This document shows, in pieces, positions 1 through 11,974 of a stretch of DNA of 64,000 nucleotides. Made by a program: the position numbers and the translations under genes. The notes beneath the pieces were generated by a model that did no database searches, was not told the DNA's origin, and worked only from the letters and a program-made list of their open reading frames with translations. The stretch's first letter is position 1. Each line of letters starts with the position of its first letter. Source of the stretch: Pyropia haitanensis (Eukaryota; Rhodophyta; Bangiophyceae; Bangiales; Bangiaceae). The DNA lies in NCBI GenBank assembly GCA_008729055.1, contig SDUX01000006.1:2055501-2119500 (forward strand), written 5' to 3'.

Positions 1-3000
1 CGCCGCCCGCCGCGAGCGGGGGGGGGGGGGGGCCAACCGCGGCGGCGGCGGCGGCGCAGCGTCGGCGGCGCACGGGCGGGGAATGCGACGCGACGGCCGC
101 CGCCAGCCGCACGACGGCGGCGGGCGGCAGCCAGCCGGTGGCGGATCCCGTGGGTGGGAGCTGAGTCGAGTGGGGGGAAGCGGTGCTATGGGCGGGGGGG
201 GGGGGGGGGGGGGGGGGGGAGGGGGGGGGGTGGATCATCCTGCTGATCGTCCTCATCATTGGGGGACACCCACACGCCCGCGTCGTCGGCTGCCGAGTGT
301 CGCCTCGTCCACAACGCGGCCGAGTGTGTGTGGTCCCGCCCGCCCGCCCCCCCCGCCCGCCCGCCCGCCCCCCCGCCCGGTCGGCGTGCCCGCGCAGACG
401 CAGCCGGCCGCCGCAACGCGCGCGCCCCCACCCGCGGGCACGTGGGGCATGGCGGGCAACCATAGCGGGGACGCGCAGCAGCGGGGGCGCGCCCGCCGCT
501 GATCCAGACTGGGCGGGGGGTCCTGGGGTGCGGGTGTGGGTGTGTGGCGGGGCAGGGGGGGGGGGGGGAGGTGAGGCTGGGGGGAGGTGGGGGGGGATGT
601 GCTGCCACTGGCGGTCGTGACCGCGGGCGCGGCCACCACGACCGCGGCCCGGTGGTGGTGCCGGCGGTGGCGGGTGGTGTCGGCCATGACGTGGCTCGGG
701 AGGACGGGGGGACGCTTGAATACATACGTCGCGCGTCGAGGATGAAGTGTGCAACGGCAACGGCAGTGTGCGCGGCGGCAGCGCGTCGCTAAGGATGTCA
801 AGTACTACATAAAGTCAAGTATTCCCACACAACTTGTAGATAAAGTCAGGCAGAGGAAGCGCGACACCAACACGCACTGACACGGACTCTGTTTTAGCAT
901 TCCCACAGACTGCATGGAAAAAAGGAACCATCAAGACGAGGAGGGGCCCAGTCGGCTGGCAAGTCCAAACGCGCCGCCTTCCAAAAGACATGCTGCCGCG
1001 AGGCGACTTCCCTCAGACGGCTTTGAAAGACGGAACCATGGCGACCGCGCGGAACTGCGCACAGACATCGGCAGCTGGGCCTCTTGATTGGGTTGCGTTG
1101 TGGGCAGCGCGTCGGCCTCACAGACACAAGAGCGGTGGGCAGCGAGTCAGATGGCTTTGAGCACAGCCTCACGTTCTCGCGACAAAATGCAAAATATTTC
1201 GGCAGAAGTCTTGTGAGCATCTGATTGGCTATCAGCAACTGTCGTTTTCTTCTCGTGGCCACTTTCTTGATGAACGTGACCCTGTCTTTTTGTTGTGGAT
1301 TCGCACCAGAGACTTTTTTCGTCGCGCGCGCCGCGCTGTCGGCCGCGGCCCGTCGGGTCCGTCGCGGCCGCCCGCGCCGCGCGTCTGGCCGCCGCCCACG
1401 ACTGGCCCCTCGCCGCCGAGAGCCACCCCGGCGAGTATGCGCACTGGTCGGTCTCGTGACTGTCTCGCCGAACTGTGGGCTGTTTTCATTGGTCCGTCTT
1501 GGCACATCGGTGGTGCGGCCGAGTACATGATTGGTCACCGTGCGAGCCGTGCCGGGCTGCACTTGCTCTGTTGTCGGGCGAAAGTGTTGCTCCACCGCCA
1601 GGGACTCTTTGACGTTCGCAGATCAATCATTCCTCTGTGCGAACAGTTTGTGTTCGAACTGCACAGTAGTATCGAGGTGGTTCTTGATGGCCTTGTCTGT
1701 TGCTCGTCATCCCATAAATTGACCACGGGAACAGGATTGATTGGCTCTGGGCAGTGTGTAAGGTGCCCAATGCAATGTCTTTTCAGTCACATGTGGCAAA
1801 GAAGGCGACCAACATGCACAGGGAGGTGCACCCGCAGTAGACAAACCAGGCAATCTTCAATATTGACTCGAAGGTCACGATGAACGGTCGCACGCCAGGC
1901 GCCGGCCGTCCTGCGAGACCGCGTCCCGCCACTGCCATCCCCCAGCAGGTGTCCCAGCCCTCCCCCCTTGCTGATGGCTACCAGTAGGGGGTCATCTGGC
2001 AATCGTGCCACCCCTCCAGGTGCCGGGGAGGGGTACAGTCTGTAGCTCGGCCGTACCCCGCCGGCTTCCCCCCGACCCCCGCTCCGCCCTCCCTGCGCGC
2101 CACCCTCTCGTTGGCGTCCCAGAGTGCGACTGGCTGGCCAGGCGGCACCGACACCGGTCGGGCAGCGACGCTCGCGCCCCCCCGTGGATGGCCGGCCTCC
2201 TCACGGCCGTACCCAGGCGGAGCAGACAGGCCGGCCGCTCGCCAAAGTCTCTGACGCCGAGGCGGATGACACGCACGCGTCGCGGCGGGCGACGGCGCGC
2301 GCCCATCCACTGGTCGGTGCCTTGCGTTTGGCAGCGACGCTGCGGAGTTCGTGGGCGTTGCCTGCGCTGCCAACGTCTAGTCGGGCCTCTCCAAGCCCCC
2401 TCACGCTGCCCCCCCCACCCCTCCCCTCCCCTCCCCTCCCCTCGACCGTCGCCCCTCCGTCCTCCCGGCGACCTCCCCCCCCTTCCCTGTCCGCGTGGCC
2501 ACTGCCCGAGGCAGCAGCGTGCGCCACGGCCAGGCGGGGTGGCGCCCAACGGTGTGGCGCGCCCGTGCTGGGCACGTCTCCCCCCCTCCCCCACGCCCCC
2601 CCCCCAGCCTGGCCGTCTGCAGGGGGGGGAAGGTTCCCTTTATTTTGTGCGGGCCTCTCTTTGCCTTTGTCGCCGTCGCCGAGCCGGCCGTGACGCGGGC
2701 GGCCGACCAGCCCCCGCCGCGCCCCGTGTCGATCGTCCCGCCCGCGCCCCGCTGCCGGCCGCGGGTGTGGTGAGCGTGAATCGGCGGGGGCCGCCGCCCT
2801 CCCCCGACCCCCCAATCGCTTGCGCCGCCCTCGGCTCGAGGCGCTCAAAATTTGGGCGCCGTCCCTCCCCCCCCTCTTCCACCTCCGCCGCGCTCCCCCC
2901 CCCGCACAGACGCGGCGCATTGCCCCTCGTCCCCCCCCCGCTGCCGGCACACCCCTGGCTGGCTCCTCCCCCCCGTGCTCTTGGCCCCCTCCCCTGGGCA

Positions 3001-4123
3001 CGACTGATAACGCGCCCGACAGCCAGTGGGGGGGGGCGGGTTGCTGACTGGCGGTGTGCCCCGCGCCAACCGTCGGTCGGTCGAGCAGGCCGCCGTGCCC
3101 ACCGCCGCTCAGAGACGGGCAGAGAGGGTGAGTGTGGGCGGTTGGCACCGAGGGGGAGGGGGCGAGGCGCGGCGTGGCGAGCATCCGCGGCTCCGTGTGC
3201 CTGCCGCGTGCGCACTGCCCGCGCGACGTCCTGCCGACGCCTCCGCCCCCCCCCCCCCCCACCACGCCGCCGCGCCCCCCCCGCCGCGCGCGGCCGCGGC
3301 AGTCCCAGCGTGCGTGGGTGCTTCCCCGCAGTGTGCGCCTCGGCTGCCCGTTTTGGCCGGCCCCGCCAACCCCCCGCTTCGACCCCCCCCTCCCCCTCTG
3401 GCTACCTACCCATCCGGGCACGCTAGCGACCGCGCAGCCGGTTGGCTGCAGCGCCCTCCCCCCCTCCCTCGTACCGTCACCCTGTCCCTCCTGCCAACGC
3501 GGCGCTGTTTTGTCGACCTCACCGGGCCTCCAGACGCAGCTGTCGCGTCGGTCGCTCACCGGGAGGGGGGGGTGGGCTGGGGGGAAGTTTCTCCTCGGCC
3601 GGTCCCTACTTTCGCCACTCAGCAGCTGCACCCCGCGTCATCCCCTCTTCCGCAACGCTCTGCCGGTGCCCGCCGCGTCGCTGACGTCGGCCACGTCAGC
3701 GCCGCGGGGTGTGGTGCAGCGGCGGCGGCGGCGGCGGCGGTGGCGGTGGCGGCGGTGACGTCGGGGACCGGGGGGACGACTACGGTCAACGGTGTGACGC
3801 GCCGGCGAGTACGGGGGGGGGGCGGCGAAGGTGGCTGCCCGTGCGTTTGTGTGTTTGTGCGGAGGGGACGCGAGGCCGGCGGCGCGGGCGGGCACCCAGC
3901 GGGTGGTACCGCCGCGTCACGTTGGCGCAGTCGCTGTCTCTCATCTCGCGTTGGGGGCAACACGGCGTCCTTGTGCTGCTGCTGACGGCGGACGGTGAGG
4001 GGAGTGTGGTTAGGCAGCGGAGACTCCGCGTCTGCTGCTGCAAACCGCCGGGCCGGCTGCTGGCCGGGCGGGAGCGGCGTTGGGCAGTTGCCACTTTGGC
4101 ATCGTGCTGGCGGCTGGGTCGCC
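1..4123. other. Gene-free GC-rich leader region
   Basis: I see no gene I can support in the first 4.1 kb. Open frames here are Pro/Arg/Gly low-complexity sequence open in several frames at once. There is a very long G run at about 191-230 and many C runs between 2400 and 3500. Roughly 800-1900 is more balanced in base composition but has stops in all frames and no recognisable peptide. The last few hundred bases must hold the promoter and 5' UTR of the kinase gene starting at 4124. Confidence 0.5.
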
Positions 4124-7100
4124 ATGGGTGCCAACCAGTCGTCGGTGGTCGACAAAGTTCGGGGTATGTTTGAGGCACACTGGCCGCGATCGTGGGGTGG
4201 GAACAGGCGAGGGTGCCCCGTTTTGAGTTGGTGTGCAGGCGGGCAGACAGATGCGGGCGGTGGCTGGCTAGGGTGCTGGTGGCTTGACTTGGGTGGCGAT
4301 ACGCTACCGATGCATTTTTCGTGGTGCTGCAGCCTGCGCCCTGAGCACGCGTGCCTGAAGGAAGGGTGTGAAGCTGGCCGCGGGGTGTCGGCTACGGCTG
4401 CCCCTCGGTGCTGGTGGATTCTCGACGACCTACCTTGTGCTGTGATGGCGGGGATCTCTTGAATTGCATGCTGATCACAAGCGCTCGTACTGACTGGCGT
4501 CATCCTGCCCACCCGCTCTTGCTGCTACTCGGTCCACACGCCTTGTGCACGTTCTGGTCGTCTCGTCCGCATGCATTCTTGGGAGATGCAGATAAGCGCG
4601 TGAAGATTCGGTCGGAGCGGTCTAGCAGAAAAGCTGCTGCCGCAGCGGCCGCGTCGGATGCGACCGGCTCGAGCGTGTCGCCGGCGTCGTCTTCGCCTTC
4701 GTCCTCGCCTCCCTTATCTTCCCCAGACAGCAGCAGCACGGTGCCTCCGTCCTCGGCGGGCAGCGGCGTGAACGGCGCCGCGAGCAATGCGTCGGCCAGT
4801 GCTCCCACCAAGGGCCTCCTCCAGCGGGCCATATCTGGGCGGTCTGCGCGACGGGGCTCTGCAGGCACCATAGGTTCCGGCAAGGACGCGCCGCCGGCAG
4901 CCGGTGTTGCGGCCAAGGTGGCCGCGCCGCCTGTGGCGGACGCCGCAGGCGCCAGCGTTGCGGTTCCGCCCACGGCCACAGCTGCCAGCGAGGGCACCCT
5001 CTCGGGCAAGTATTCGCCACCAGAGAAGCTGGGTCTGAAGCGCCTCGACTTTATCAACGTCCACCGCAAGGACTTTACGGGCCGGATTGAGTTGATGCAG
5101 GGCTCGGTGGAGGGCCTCGCCCCCGAGGACGAGACGGACCTGATGGTCGTCTACCTGCGGGAGCGTGGAGTCTACAAGGGCAACCGCGATTCAGCTCTGG
5201 CGGCGCTGAACCGGTCTGGGCTCTCGTTGGCGCAGCTTGAGAAGGAGACCAAGCCGCAGCCCAGTTATCGTCGTCACTACCACTGCTGGTTGAGCCGACC
5301 GCTCCCGAAGCCCCGCCCCCGTGGCTTTGAGTTCAAGCGGCTGCTGGTCTATGAAGACCCGGGCGAGGAGCTGACCCGCGACGATAACATTGTGTTGGAC
5401 ATCATGAAGTGCTTGACGACGGTGCTGGGAGGTGACGTGCAGATCAGCTCCGTGCTTCTACCACTGTCGGGGGCTCTGCTGAGCCCTAGCCTCCGCAAGC
5501 ACTTTGTCAAGGCGGCGGTGGATGTGTCTGTGGGCTGGATGCAGATGGGCTTGCCGCTCAAGACGGTCAAGATCTTGCTGCCCGAGACAGACATTACGAA
5601 GGACATTGAGACGTTTGCCAAAGTCAAGTCCAAGACCGCGGCAGCAGCCGCGGCCGCGGCTGCGGCGTCGATGGAGATCCGCCACGACGTTTTCTTCTCG
5701 TACGCCGAGGCGGACCGGCCGTCGGCGCAGCAGATGATGGCGTACCTGCGCTCCAAGAACGAGAACATCCGTGTGTATGATGCCGAGCCGCGGGAGGTGT
5801 CGGTTCGTGCGCGGGGAGTGGTGAACGAGGCGGCCATGGGGGCTCTCAACACCTCGCGCATCTTCCTGTCACTGCTGTCAGATGACTATTTCCACTCGGT
5901 GGAGTGCACAGAAGCATTCTCCCTCGCTTACTGCCGGGACTTTGAGTCCCAAGGTAACTTCATCATCCCCCTGTTTTGGCGCAGCTGCGACCTGACGCCG
6001 CTCGCGCGTCGGCTGGTGGCCACCGAGGGCGTGGACTGCCGCGAGGCCGCCTTCGAGTCGGCTACCATGCTGCTGGACGAGATCCTGTCGGCTCTGTCGG
6101 GCCTGTCGGCCGGGCCGGCGGACGCGGCCGAGCCAGACGCTTTTGCAGAGGGCACCGACAGCTCAAGCGCCGGGCCTGGGGCGGCTGGGACAGCGGGTGG
6201 CGGCAAGCTGCTGCTGGCCGACAAGCTCCTGATGAAGAAGGAGAATGGCAACAACCGGACCATGTTCCGTGAGGAGGAAGATGAGGCGACTGTTGCGGCG
6301 GCGGCGGACGCGGCTGCTGCTGCTGCGCCGGCGGTACAGTCAGCTGAGGACTCGGTGGAGAACATGTTCTTTGACAAGACGTGGCGCGAGGAGTGGGCAA
6401 TGGGCTTTTCTTCCATCGTCTTTGGTCCCCGCATCGGCGCCGGCGGCTTTGGGGAGGTTTACAAGTGCAAGTGGGAGAATCAGATGGTGGCTGTCAAGAC
6501 GTTGCAGAAGGTGGAGGACGACGACCCGCAGGCCGTCATGGCCGAGTTTATGGTTGAGATGAAGCTGATGAGCAAGCTGAGCCACCCCAACGTGGTGTCC
6601 TTCCTGGGCGCCAGCATCCAGGCCCCCTCCCTGGCCATTATCCTCGAGTTCATGCCCGGTGGCTCGCTCTATCGCGCCATCCACCGTCGGCGGCGGAATA
6701 ACCTGGGCCCCTTCCCCCTGCTCAAGTCTCTGTGGATCGCCTTTGGGGTGGCCAAGGGTATGGAGTACCTGCACGCTCAGTACCCGGTGGTCATTCACAG
6801 GGACCTCAAGTCGCCCAACATCTTGCTTGGCACCAACGTGAGGGAGGTCAAGATTACGGACTTTGGTCTCTCCCGCCTGCGGGTGGCGACGTACGTCAAC
6901 ACAGGCCCAGGCGGCACGCCCGAGTGGATGGCACCGGAGCTGCTGCGCCAAGATCCGTTTGACGAGCAGAGCGACGTCTTCTCCTTTGGCGTCATCCTGT
7001 GGGAGCTGGTGATGTGCGAGAAGCCGTGGCGCGATGACCATCCGATGCAGGTGGTGTTCAAGGTGGGCAGCAGGAACGAGAAACTGGAGCTCCCACCGGC

Positions 7101-7236
7101 AGACCCGGGGTGCCCACCAGCGCTGCAACAGCTTCGCCAACTGATTGGCGTCTGCTTTGCTGACGTGCCGGACAAGCGGCCGCGGTTTTCTGAGCTGGTG
7201 CAGACCCTGGGCACCTTGTGTCACCAGGAGCGCTAG
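4124..7236 (+). CDS. N-myristoyl-motif protein with macro-like region, TIR domain and TKL protein kinase
   Basis: Two exons, 4124-4163 and 4592-7236, give 894 aa. Exon 1 encodes MGANQSS, a good N-myristoylation motif (Gly2, Ser6), so the protein is probably membrane-tethered. After a Ser/Ala-rich stretch, residues about 178-345 resemble a macro domain (start IELMQGSV, core SVLLPLSG at 299-307, final strand VKILLPE). An Ala linker leads to a TIR domain at about 374-525 (HDVFFSYAEADRP; DYFHSVECTEAF). Residues about 618-890 are a complete TKL kinase: Gly loop GAGGFGEV (629-636), Lys649, HRDLKSPN (749 onward), DFG at 770-772, GTPEWMAPE (788-796). All catalytic kinase residues are present, so it should be active on Ser/Thr. 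The TIR and kinase calls are firm. The macro-like call is inference from a weak pattern. The start is chosen because exon 1 joins exon 2 in frame through a perfect GTATGT donor. Confidence 0.93.
4164..4591 (+). other. Intron of the TIR-kinase gene
   Basis: Phase-1 intron of 428 bp. The donor is GTATGT and the acceptor is GATGCAG, followed by ATAAGCG. Splicing joins CGG G with AT AAG CGC and keeps one continuous frame. The intron is less GC-rich than the exons. Confidence 0.85.
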
Positions 7237-9658
7237 GGACTGTATTTATTTCTTTGGTGGCTCTGTCGCACAGCTTCTTTCTTGGGAGAGTGCTGATGGT
7301 CGTGGGTGTCTCTGTGGCCTTTGGAGGGGTCACCCCCACGGGAGTGTGCCTTGTTTTGCCTTGGCATGTCGCTTGTCTGTGACTAGGTCCTCTCGTCGCT
7401 ACGTTTTTGACCATTGTCGGTGGTTTTTCATCTGTTATTCTGTGCAGGACCGCCCGCCCGCTGTGTGATGTCACAGCCTCGGCCGTTGCATTCGGATCGA
7501 GCGGCGTCTGTCTGCCTGTCTGCACCGTTGCCCCGCTGACTGGACAAAGAAGGCAGGCGCTGCTGCGGTCCACAGCAACAACACAAGCGCAGCGCTTCTG
7601 CAACTGAGAGCTGTCGCAGCGGAGCCTTGAGCACTCGAGGCGCCCGCCAAAGAACAGTTGGGCACGCAGTCAACAGACCTTGCCGGCAAGGACTTCAGCG
7701 GCAAGCTGGCCTGGTGAATGCCCGCACGCACAAGCGGCCAACACCCCGTGACTTATCTGGAGAGCACACCAGGCCGCCCACGTTCAGCGCAATCCAATCG
7801 CTCAACGGGACACTGCCTGGCATCACCGGGCCAATGCCGTGGCGCACACGCGAGCGTCTCCTCAGCAAACCCTGCCCTGATGACAATGCCTTCGTACAGT
7901 CTGTAGGCGGACGGTTACAGCCAGCCACCAGGCCCGAGGGCAACTGATGTCCCAACCAGAACTGGGGCCAAGCCAGCCAGCGACATCAACGGCGCACCCC
8001 GATGGCGAGACAGGCCATAAGGAACTGTCGCAGGGGAGGCGAAAGGGTGTGGAAAAACGCTGGGACGGAACAGGGGATGAAGGGTGAGTGGATGCTGGGA
8101 AAGAAGACGCACCGAGACGTCACTGGGCAAACACGCACGAACTTAGCAGCTTTGGGCTGACGACAGATCGGCTCGGTCCAGTCTTTCTCCAGTATCGGGC
8201 ACCCTATGAGGCGAACGTAAGCCCGCAAACCTCAATACGATTACGCCTTCTCATTTGTTGGTAAGCACGATCGAATGCTGACGCATGCAATTATCGAACC
8301 GTAGATGTCGGTCGACAGTAAGTATATTGGTTCCTGGACACCGTGCCCGAGAATGGATGTCACGGCAATGGTGAAAGACTGTCCTCACACTTTGGGGTGC
8401 TACTCTTCAATCAATTTACTGCTTTGCTGCGCAACACCCGGCTCTTCATTGCTGTGCGCTCGTCTCTCTCCTCGAGCCGTCACGCGTGAGCGTCGCTGCC
8501 TCGCGTTGAATGCAGCAGCTCAACCGCCTGCTGCGCGGGCCATCGCTTTGCCCTGTGCGGTTGATGGAGGCGCGGGAGCGTCTGGCTAGGTCGCAGCCGT
8601 GCGTCTCTTTCCCCCTCCCCGCTCCTGCTGCACCTGTTCGGCCTGGCTGCCGCTGCATCAAGGGTCGGCGGGGGCCCTGATGGCCACCTGGTCGCCGCTG
8701 TCTGTTGACCTGCCCGCGTGCGTGGTGCCGGCGTGGGCTGCTCTTGAAGAGCATGTGGCTGGGACTTCCCCCCCTCTCCCCTCCAGTGCCCCCACTCCGC
8801 CGGCAAGGGCTGGGTGTTGGGCGTGTGCAATCCGTAATTCATGTGCCTGGGGGAGCGTGTCGCCATGTCCCGCTGGGGGTGACCGTTTCCTTGCTACCGC
8901 GCCTCGTGCCTCGCCCCCTCCCGCCCCCCCCCACCCCCCGCGCCCACACCTCACCCCCATTTCTTCTTTTTTCGTTGCCACTGCTGTCGCGCCGGGTTCA
9001 TTCGTGCAGGCGTGTGACGGCTCACTCTTGATGCTGCGTGGTGAGCGGTGTGCCGCGGCTGCTGGCGTGCAGGCGGCTGCTGGCGGGGTGGAGGGAGAGA
9101 GGGAGAGAGGCGGGGGGCGGTGGGGGTGGGGAGGCGGTGGGGTGGGGGGGGGGTGCGGCGTCTCCGTGTGTGACCCGCCGCGGTGCGCCTCGCCCATGGG
9201 CGTACTAGCGCGGGGGGGCGTTTGATTCTTTGCTGCCCTGGCGGCCGCGACGCGGTGCCGGCGTGCTGGTGGGGGGTAGCTGCGTGCACGGCTGCCGCTG
9301 GCCCGGTAGCCGTGGGTCGTGCGTCTGGCCCGGTAGCTGTTGGCCGTGCCTCTGGCCTGGTGGCCGTTGGTTGTGGCGGCCTGCGCCCCTCCTCCCCCGT
9401 GCCCGCGCTCGCAGTGTGACGCCCGGTGCGTGCTGCCACCGCTACGCTCCTGCCACCCGTGTTCTCCGGTGCTGCTGAGCTGCCGCTCTCTTGCCACTCG
9501 TCTGTTTGCGCTGTTGGGTGCGGAGGGGGGGGGGAAGGTGGGGCGTCTGGCCGCCGCGCTGGTGGGCCTCGCGGTGTGTGCTGTGCGTGCGCCGCGCACC
9601 CCGTGTGCGCGTGGGGGCGGCGCGCCCGCGCCGGCGCCACCGGCGGGGGCGAGTCACC
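7237..9658. other. Intergenic region, no gene seen
   Basis: About 2.4 kb of mixed composition with stops in every frame. The first part should hold the 3' UTR of the TIR-kinase gene (a T-rich stretch follows the stop) and the last part the promoter and 5' UTR of the NT-C2 gene. Around 9260-9370 there are imperfect repeats of a GGCC-GTAGC type motif. I found no tRNA, rRNA or snRNA. Confidence 0.5.
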
Positions 9659-11272
9659 ATGCCTTCGGCCATCAAGGGTGTCATCAAGCGGAGCTCGTCC
9701 AAGCTGGGCGCTGGCAAGGGCTCCATCGCCCACATTGGGAGCACCCCCACCAAGTTCCGGCTCGACTTCTTCATCCAGTTTGTGGACGGCGTCAAGAGCG
9801 ATGACGCGGTGTGTGTGGTGTGGGAGCGGCGGGACACGCTGCTGGCCACCAAGGCGGTCATGCCCAAAGACGCCAAGGCGGTCTTTCGGGAGAACCTGAC
9901 CATGCAGGTGACCCTGTTTCGGCGTGCCGATGGCGACGGGGACGGCCCGAAGTTTGACGAGAAGAAGGCCAAGTTTGCGGTCAAGAAGAACGATGTGGAC
10001 GGGAAGACGTTGGCCAAGATCCACCTCAACTTGGCCGACTATGTTCAAGGCACGTCTGGCACGACCTTTGCCGACATCAAGCTGTCGGGGGGGGTGGTGA
10101 TGGCGACCAAGATTGAGGCCACCTTCTTGTCATCGGGCAAGGGCAAGGGCGGTGGCGACGGTGCCAGCTCCAAGATGTCCGCCATGACCACCGGCTCGGG
10201 TGGGCTCAATGACGTGGACAGCTCCATTGGAGACGACGACTCCATCTTTGACGATGGCGACCTGGAAGACCTGGACGACTTGACGGAGACGGGTCGGGCG
10301 GCTGGCGGGAAGAGTGGCGACGTGCCGCCATCCCCATCGGCGTCTGCTGCCGGTGCTGCTTCTCCGTCCTTGTCATCCCTGACGTCTTCGTCGGCGCCAG
10401 ACACCCCATCCAAGAAGGAGGAGAAGAAAGAGAAGAAAGAGAAGAAGAAGGCCGCCAAGGAGTCATCCAAATTGGCGGCAAAGGATGCCAAGGAGTCGGG
10501 CGTCAAAGGCGACGGTCCGTCCAAGTCGTCTTCCAAGCGCATACTGTCCAAGATCTCCAAGAAGGTGGAGAGGAATGGCAGCACGGTTGGAATTGAGAAG
10601 AAGGCGAAGAAGGCGGCTGCTGCAGCGGCAGCGGCGGCTGCGACCGATGGCCAGTCGTCTGCCGGTGTCTCGTCGGACGGCTTGCGATCTGGTGCGGAGA
10701 AGGACTCGGCGCCCCTGGTGGCGGAGCTGCGCAAGCGGGTGGCTGCGCTGGAGAAGGCGAACGGGCGCCTACAGTTGGACCTCAAGGACGCCAACACTGA
10801 GATGGATGCGCTCCAGGCCGAGCTGGAAGCTGCGACCAACACGGAGCTGTCGGGGAGCAAGGCGGCCAGTGAGTCGAAGAAGCAAAAAGACCTCATCAAG
10901 TCGCTGCAACGGGAAGTACACACGCTCAAGCTGGAGAATGAAGGCTTGTTGGAGGAGCTCGATGAACGCGCCGGCGACGACGAGGAGGACTCGAGCTCGT
11001 CCTTGACACGGTTGAACCAAAAGAACGCGCAGCTGACGTCGGAGATCCAAGACCTGACCCAAAAGTTGGGAAGGGAACCCGAGTTTCTTAAGGTGGTGGA
11101 GCAGCTCAAGGTCATTAAGGTGCAGCTTGCGACGGCCATTGAGGACAAGGAGCAAGCACTGTTCCTGCTTAAGCAGAGCGGTCGCGGTACGAACAGCACG
11201 GCGAGCTTCAGTGCCATTGGCACACCCCTGTCTGGATCGAGCTCTCAGTACAGCATTGGCGGGGCGGTCTGA
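9659..11272 (+). CDS. NT-C2 domain (EEIG1/EHBP1 N-terminal type) coiled-coil protein
   Basis: Single exon, 537 aa. Residues about 30-160 match the NT-C2 fold found at the N terminus of EEIG1/EHBP1-type proteins: KFRLDFFIQFVDGV, then VVWERRD, the FRENLTMQVTLFRR strand, KKAKFAVKK, and the conserved HLNLADYV (Leu-Ala-x-Tyr) followed by a closing strand. Such domains bind membranes or adaptors and often link vesicles or organelles to the cytoskeleton. A Ser/Lys-rich linker (about 180-345) includes a strong basic stretch with repeated KKEEKKEK. Residues about 350-515 form heptad coiled coil (AELRKRVAALEKANGRLQ and onward). The ATG at 9659 has a favourable context (gtcaccATGc); upstream in-frame sequence is low complexity. 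The exact cellular role cannot be read from sequence. Confidence 0.88.
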   Translation: MPSAIKGVIKRSSSKLGAGKGSIAHIGSTPTKFRLDFFIQFVDGVKSDDAVCVVWERRDTLLATKAVMPKDAKAVFRENLTMQVTLFRRADGDGDGPKFDEKKAKFAVKKNDVDGKTLAKIHLNLADYVQGTSGTTFADIKLSGGVVMATKIEATFLSSGKGKGGGDGASSKMSAMTTGSGGLNDVDSSIGDDDSIFDDGDLEDLDDLTETGRAAGGKSGDVPPSPSASAAGAASPSLSSLTSSSAPDTPSKKEEKKEKKEKKKAAKESSKLAAKDAKESGVKGDGPSKSSSKRILSKISKKVERNGSTVGIEKKAKKAAAAAAAAAATDGQSSAGVSSDGLRSGAEKDSAPLVAELRKRVAALEKANGRLQLDLKDANTEMDALQAELEAATNTELSGSKAASESKKQKDLIKSLQREVHTLKLENEGLLEELDERAGDDEEDSSSSLTRLNQKNAQLTSEIQDLTQKLGREPEFLKVVEQLKVIKVQLATAIEDKEQALFLLKQSGRGTNSTASFSAIGTPLSGSSSQYSIGGAV

Positions 11273-11974
11273 TCGGCTTGGCAGCTGCTGTGTCTGACCA
11301 CTGCAGCGTCTGGCACGTTTGCTGTTGCTCTGGACCCCCCCCTGCACTCTCCCCCGCGTCTCTGGAAACCGCCTCTTCCCTCCCCTCGCGACCTACGTTG
11401 CGGCCCGTTTCGGGTGCCATTCCATCCGCGGTAGACGCTGCTTAGAAAGTTCGCTCTAGAGTCAAGAACGAACGTCGTTGCCCTCTTACCTGTGTGACCT
11501 TCGTCATGGCCTGCCACTCAGAACGGCTTGGCTGGTCCATCGCTTCCCACGAGCCGGGCGTGGCGGCTGCACTGGGGCATACGTTTGACCCGTGCGAGCA
11601 CCCAGCGAAGAAGGCACTGTATTGGGAGTCTTGGTGGGTCGATCAAGGTACGTCCCGCACACAACGGGAGCCAACCAGTATGTTGTGCGGGCCATCGAAG
11701 TCGTAGAGCGAGTCTGTGCCCGCACGCATGGGAAACCGCGCCGCCCGTTGGCACCCCTGGCGTGGACAGCTGCACCACGAAGACTATCAGTGCCAGGTTT
11801 GTCCGGGTTATTGCAAGAGGAACAGCAACTCTGATGGTCCACCTGGACAATGACTTGGTTTCCGCTGGCCTGTCTGCCCACGAGAGTGAACGAGAAAACA
11901 CCGCGCGCAACACACACCCAGTGGAAAACACAGGACAGGACTAAACACTGGACTTCCCATCCGGCCCCAAGCAT
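11273..11974. other. Convergent intergenic region
   Basis: About 700 bp between two convergent genes. It holds their 3' UTRs; nothing else is recognisable. Confidence 0.5.

Noticed and set aside
2005..3426. 473-codon plus-strand frame near the left end
   Set aside because: Pro/Arg-rich composition from C runs, overlapping open frames on both strands, and no domain.
9491..9658. Longer N-terminal extension of the NT-C2 protein
   Set aside because: The upstream residues are low complexity, whereas the ATG at 9659 has better context and leads straight into the conserved domain.
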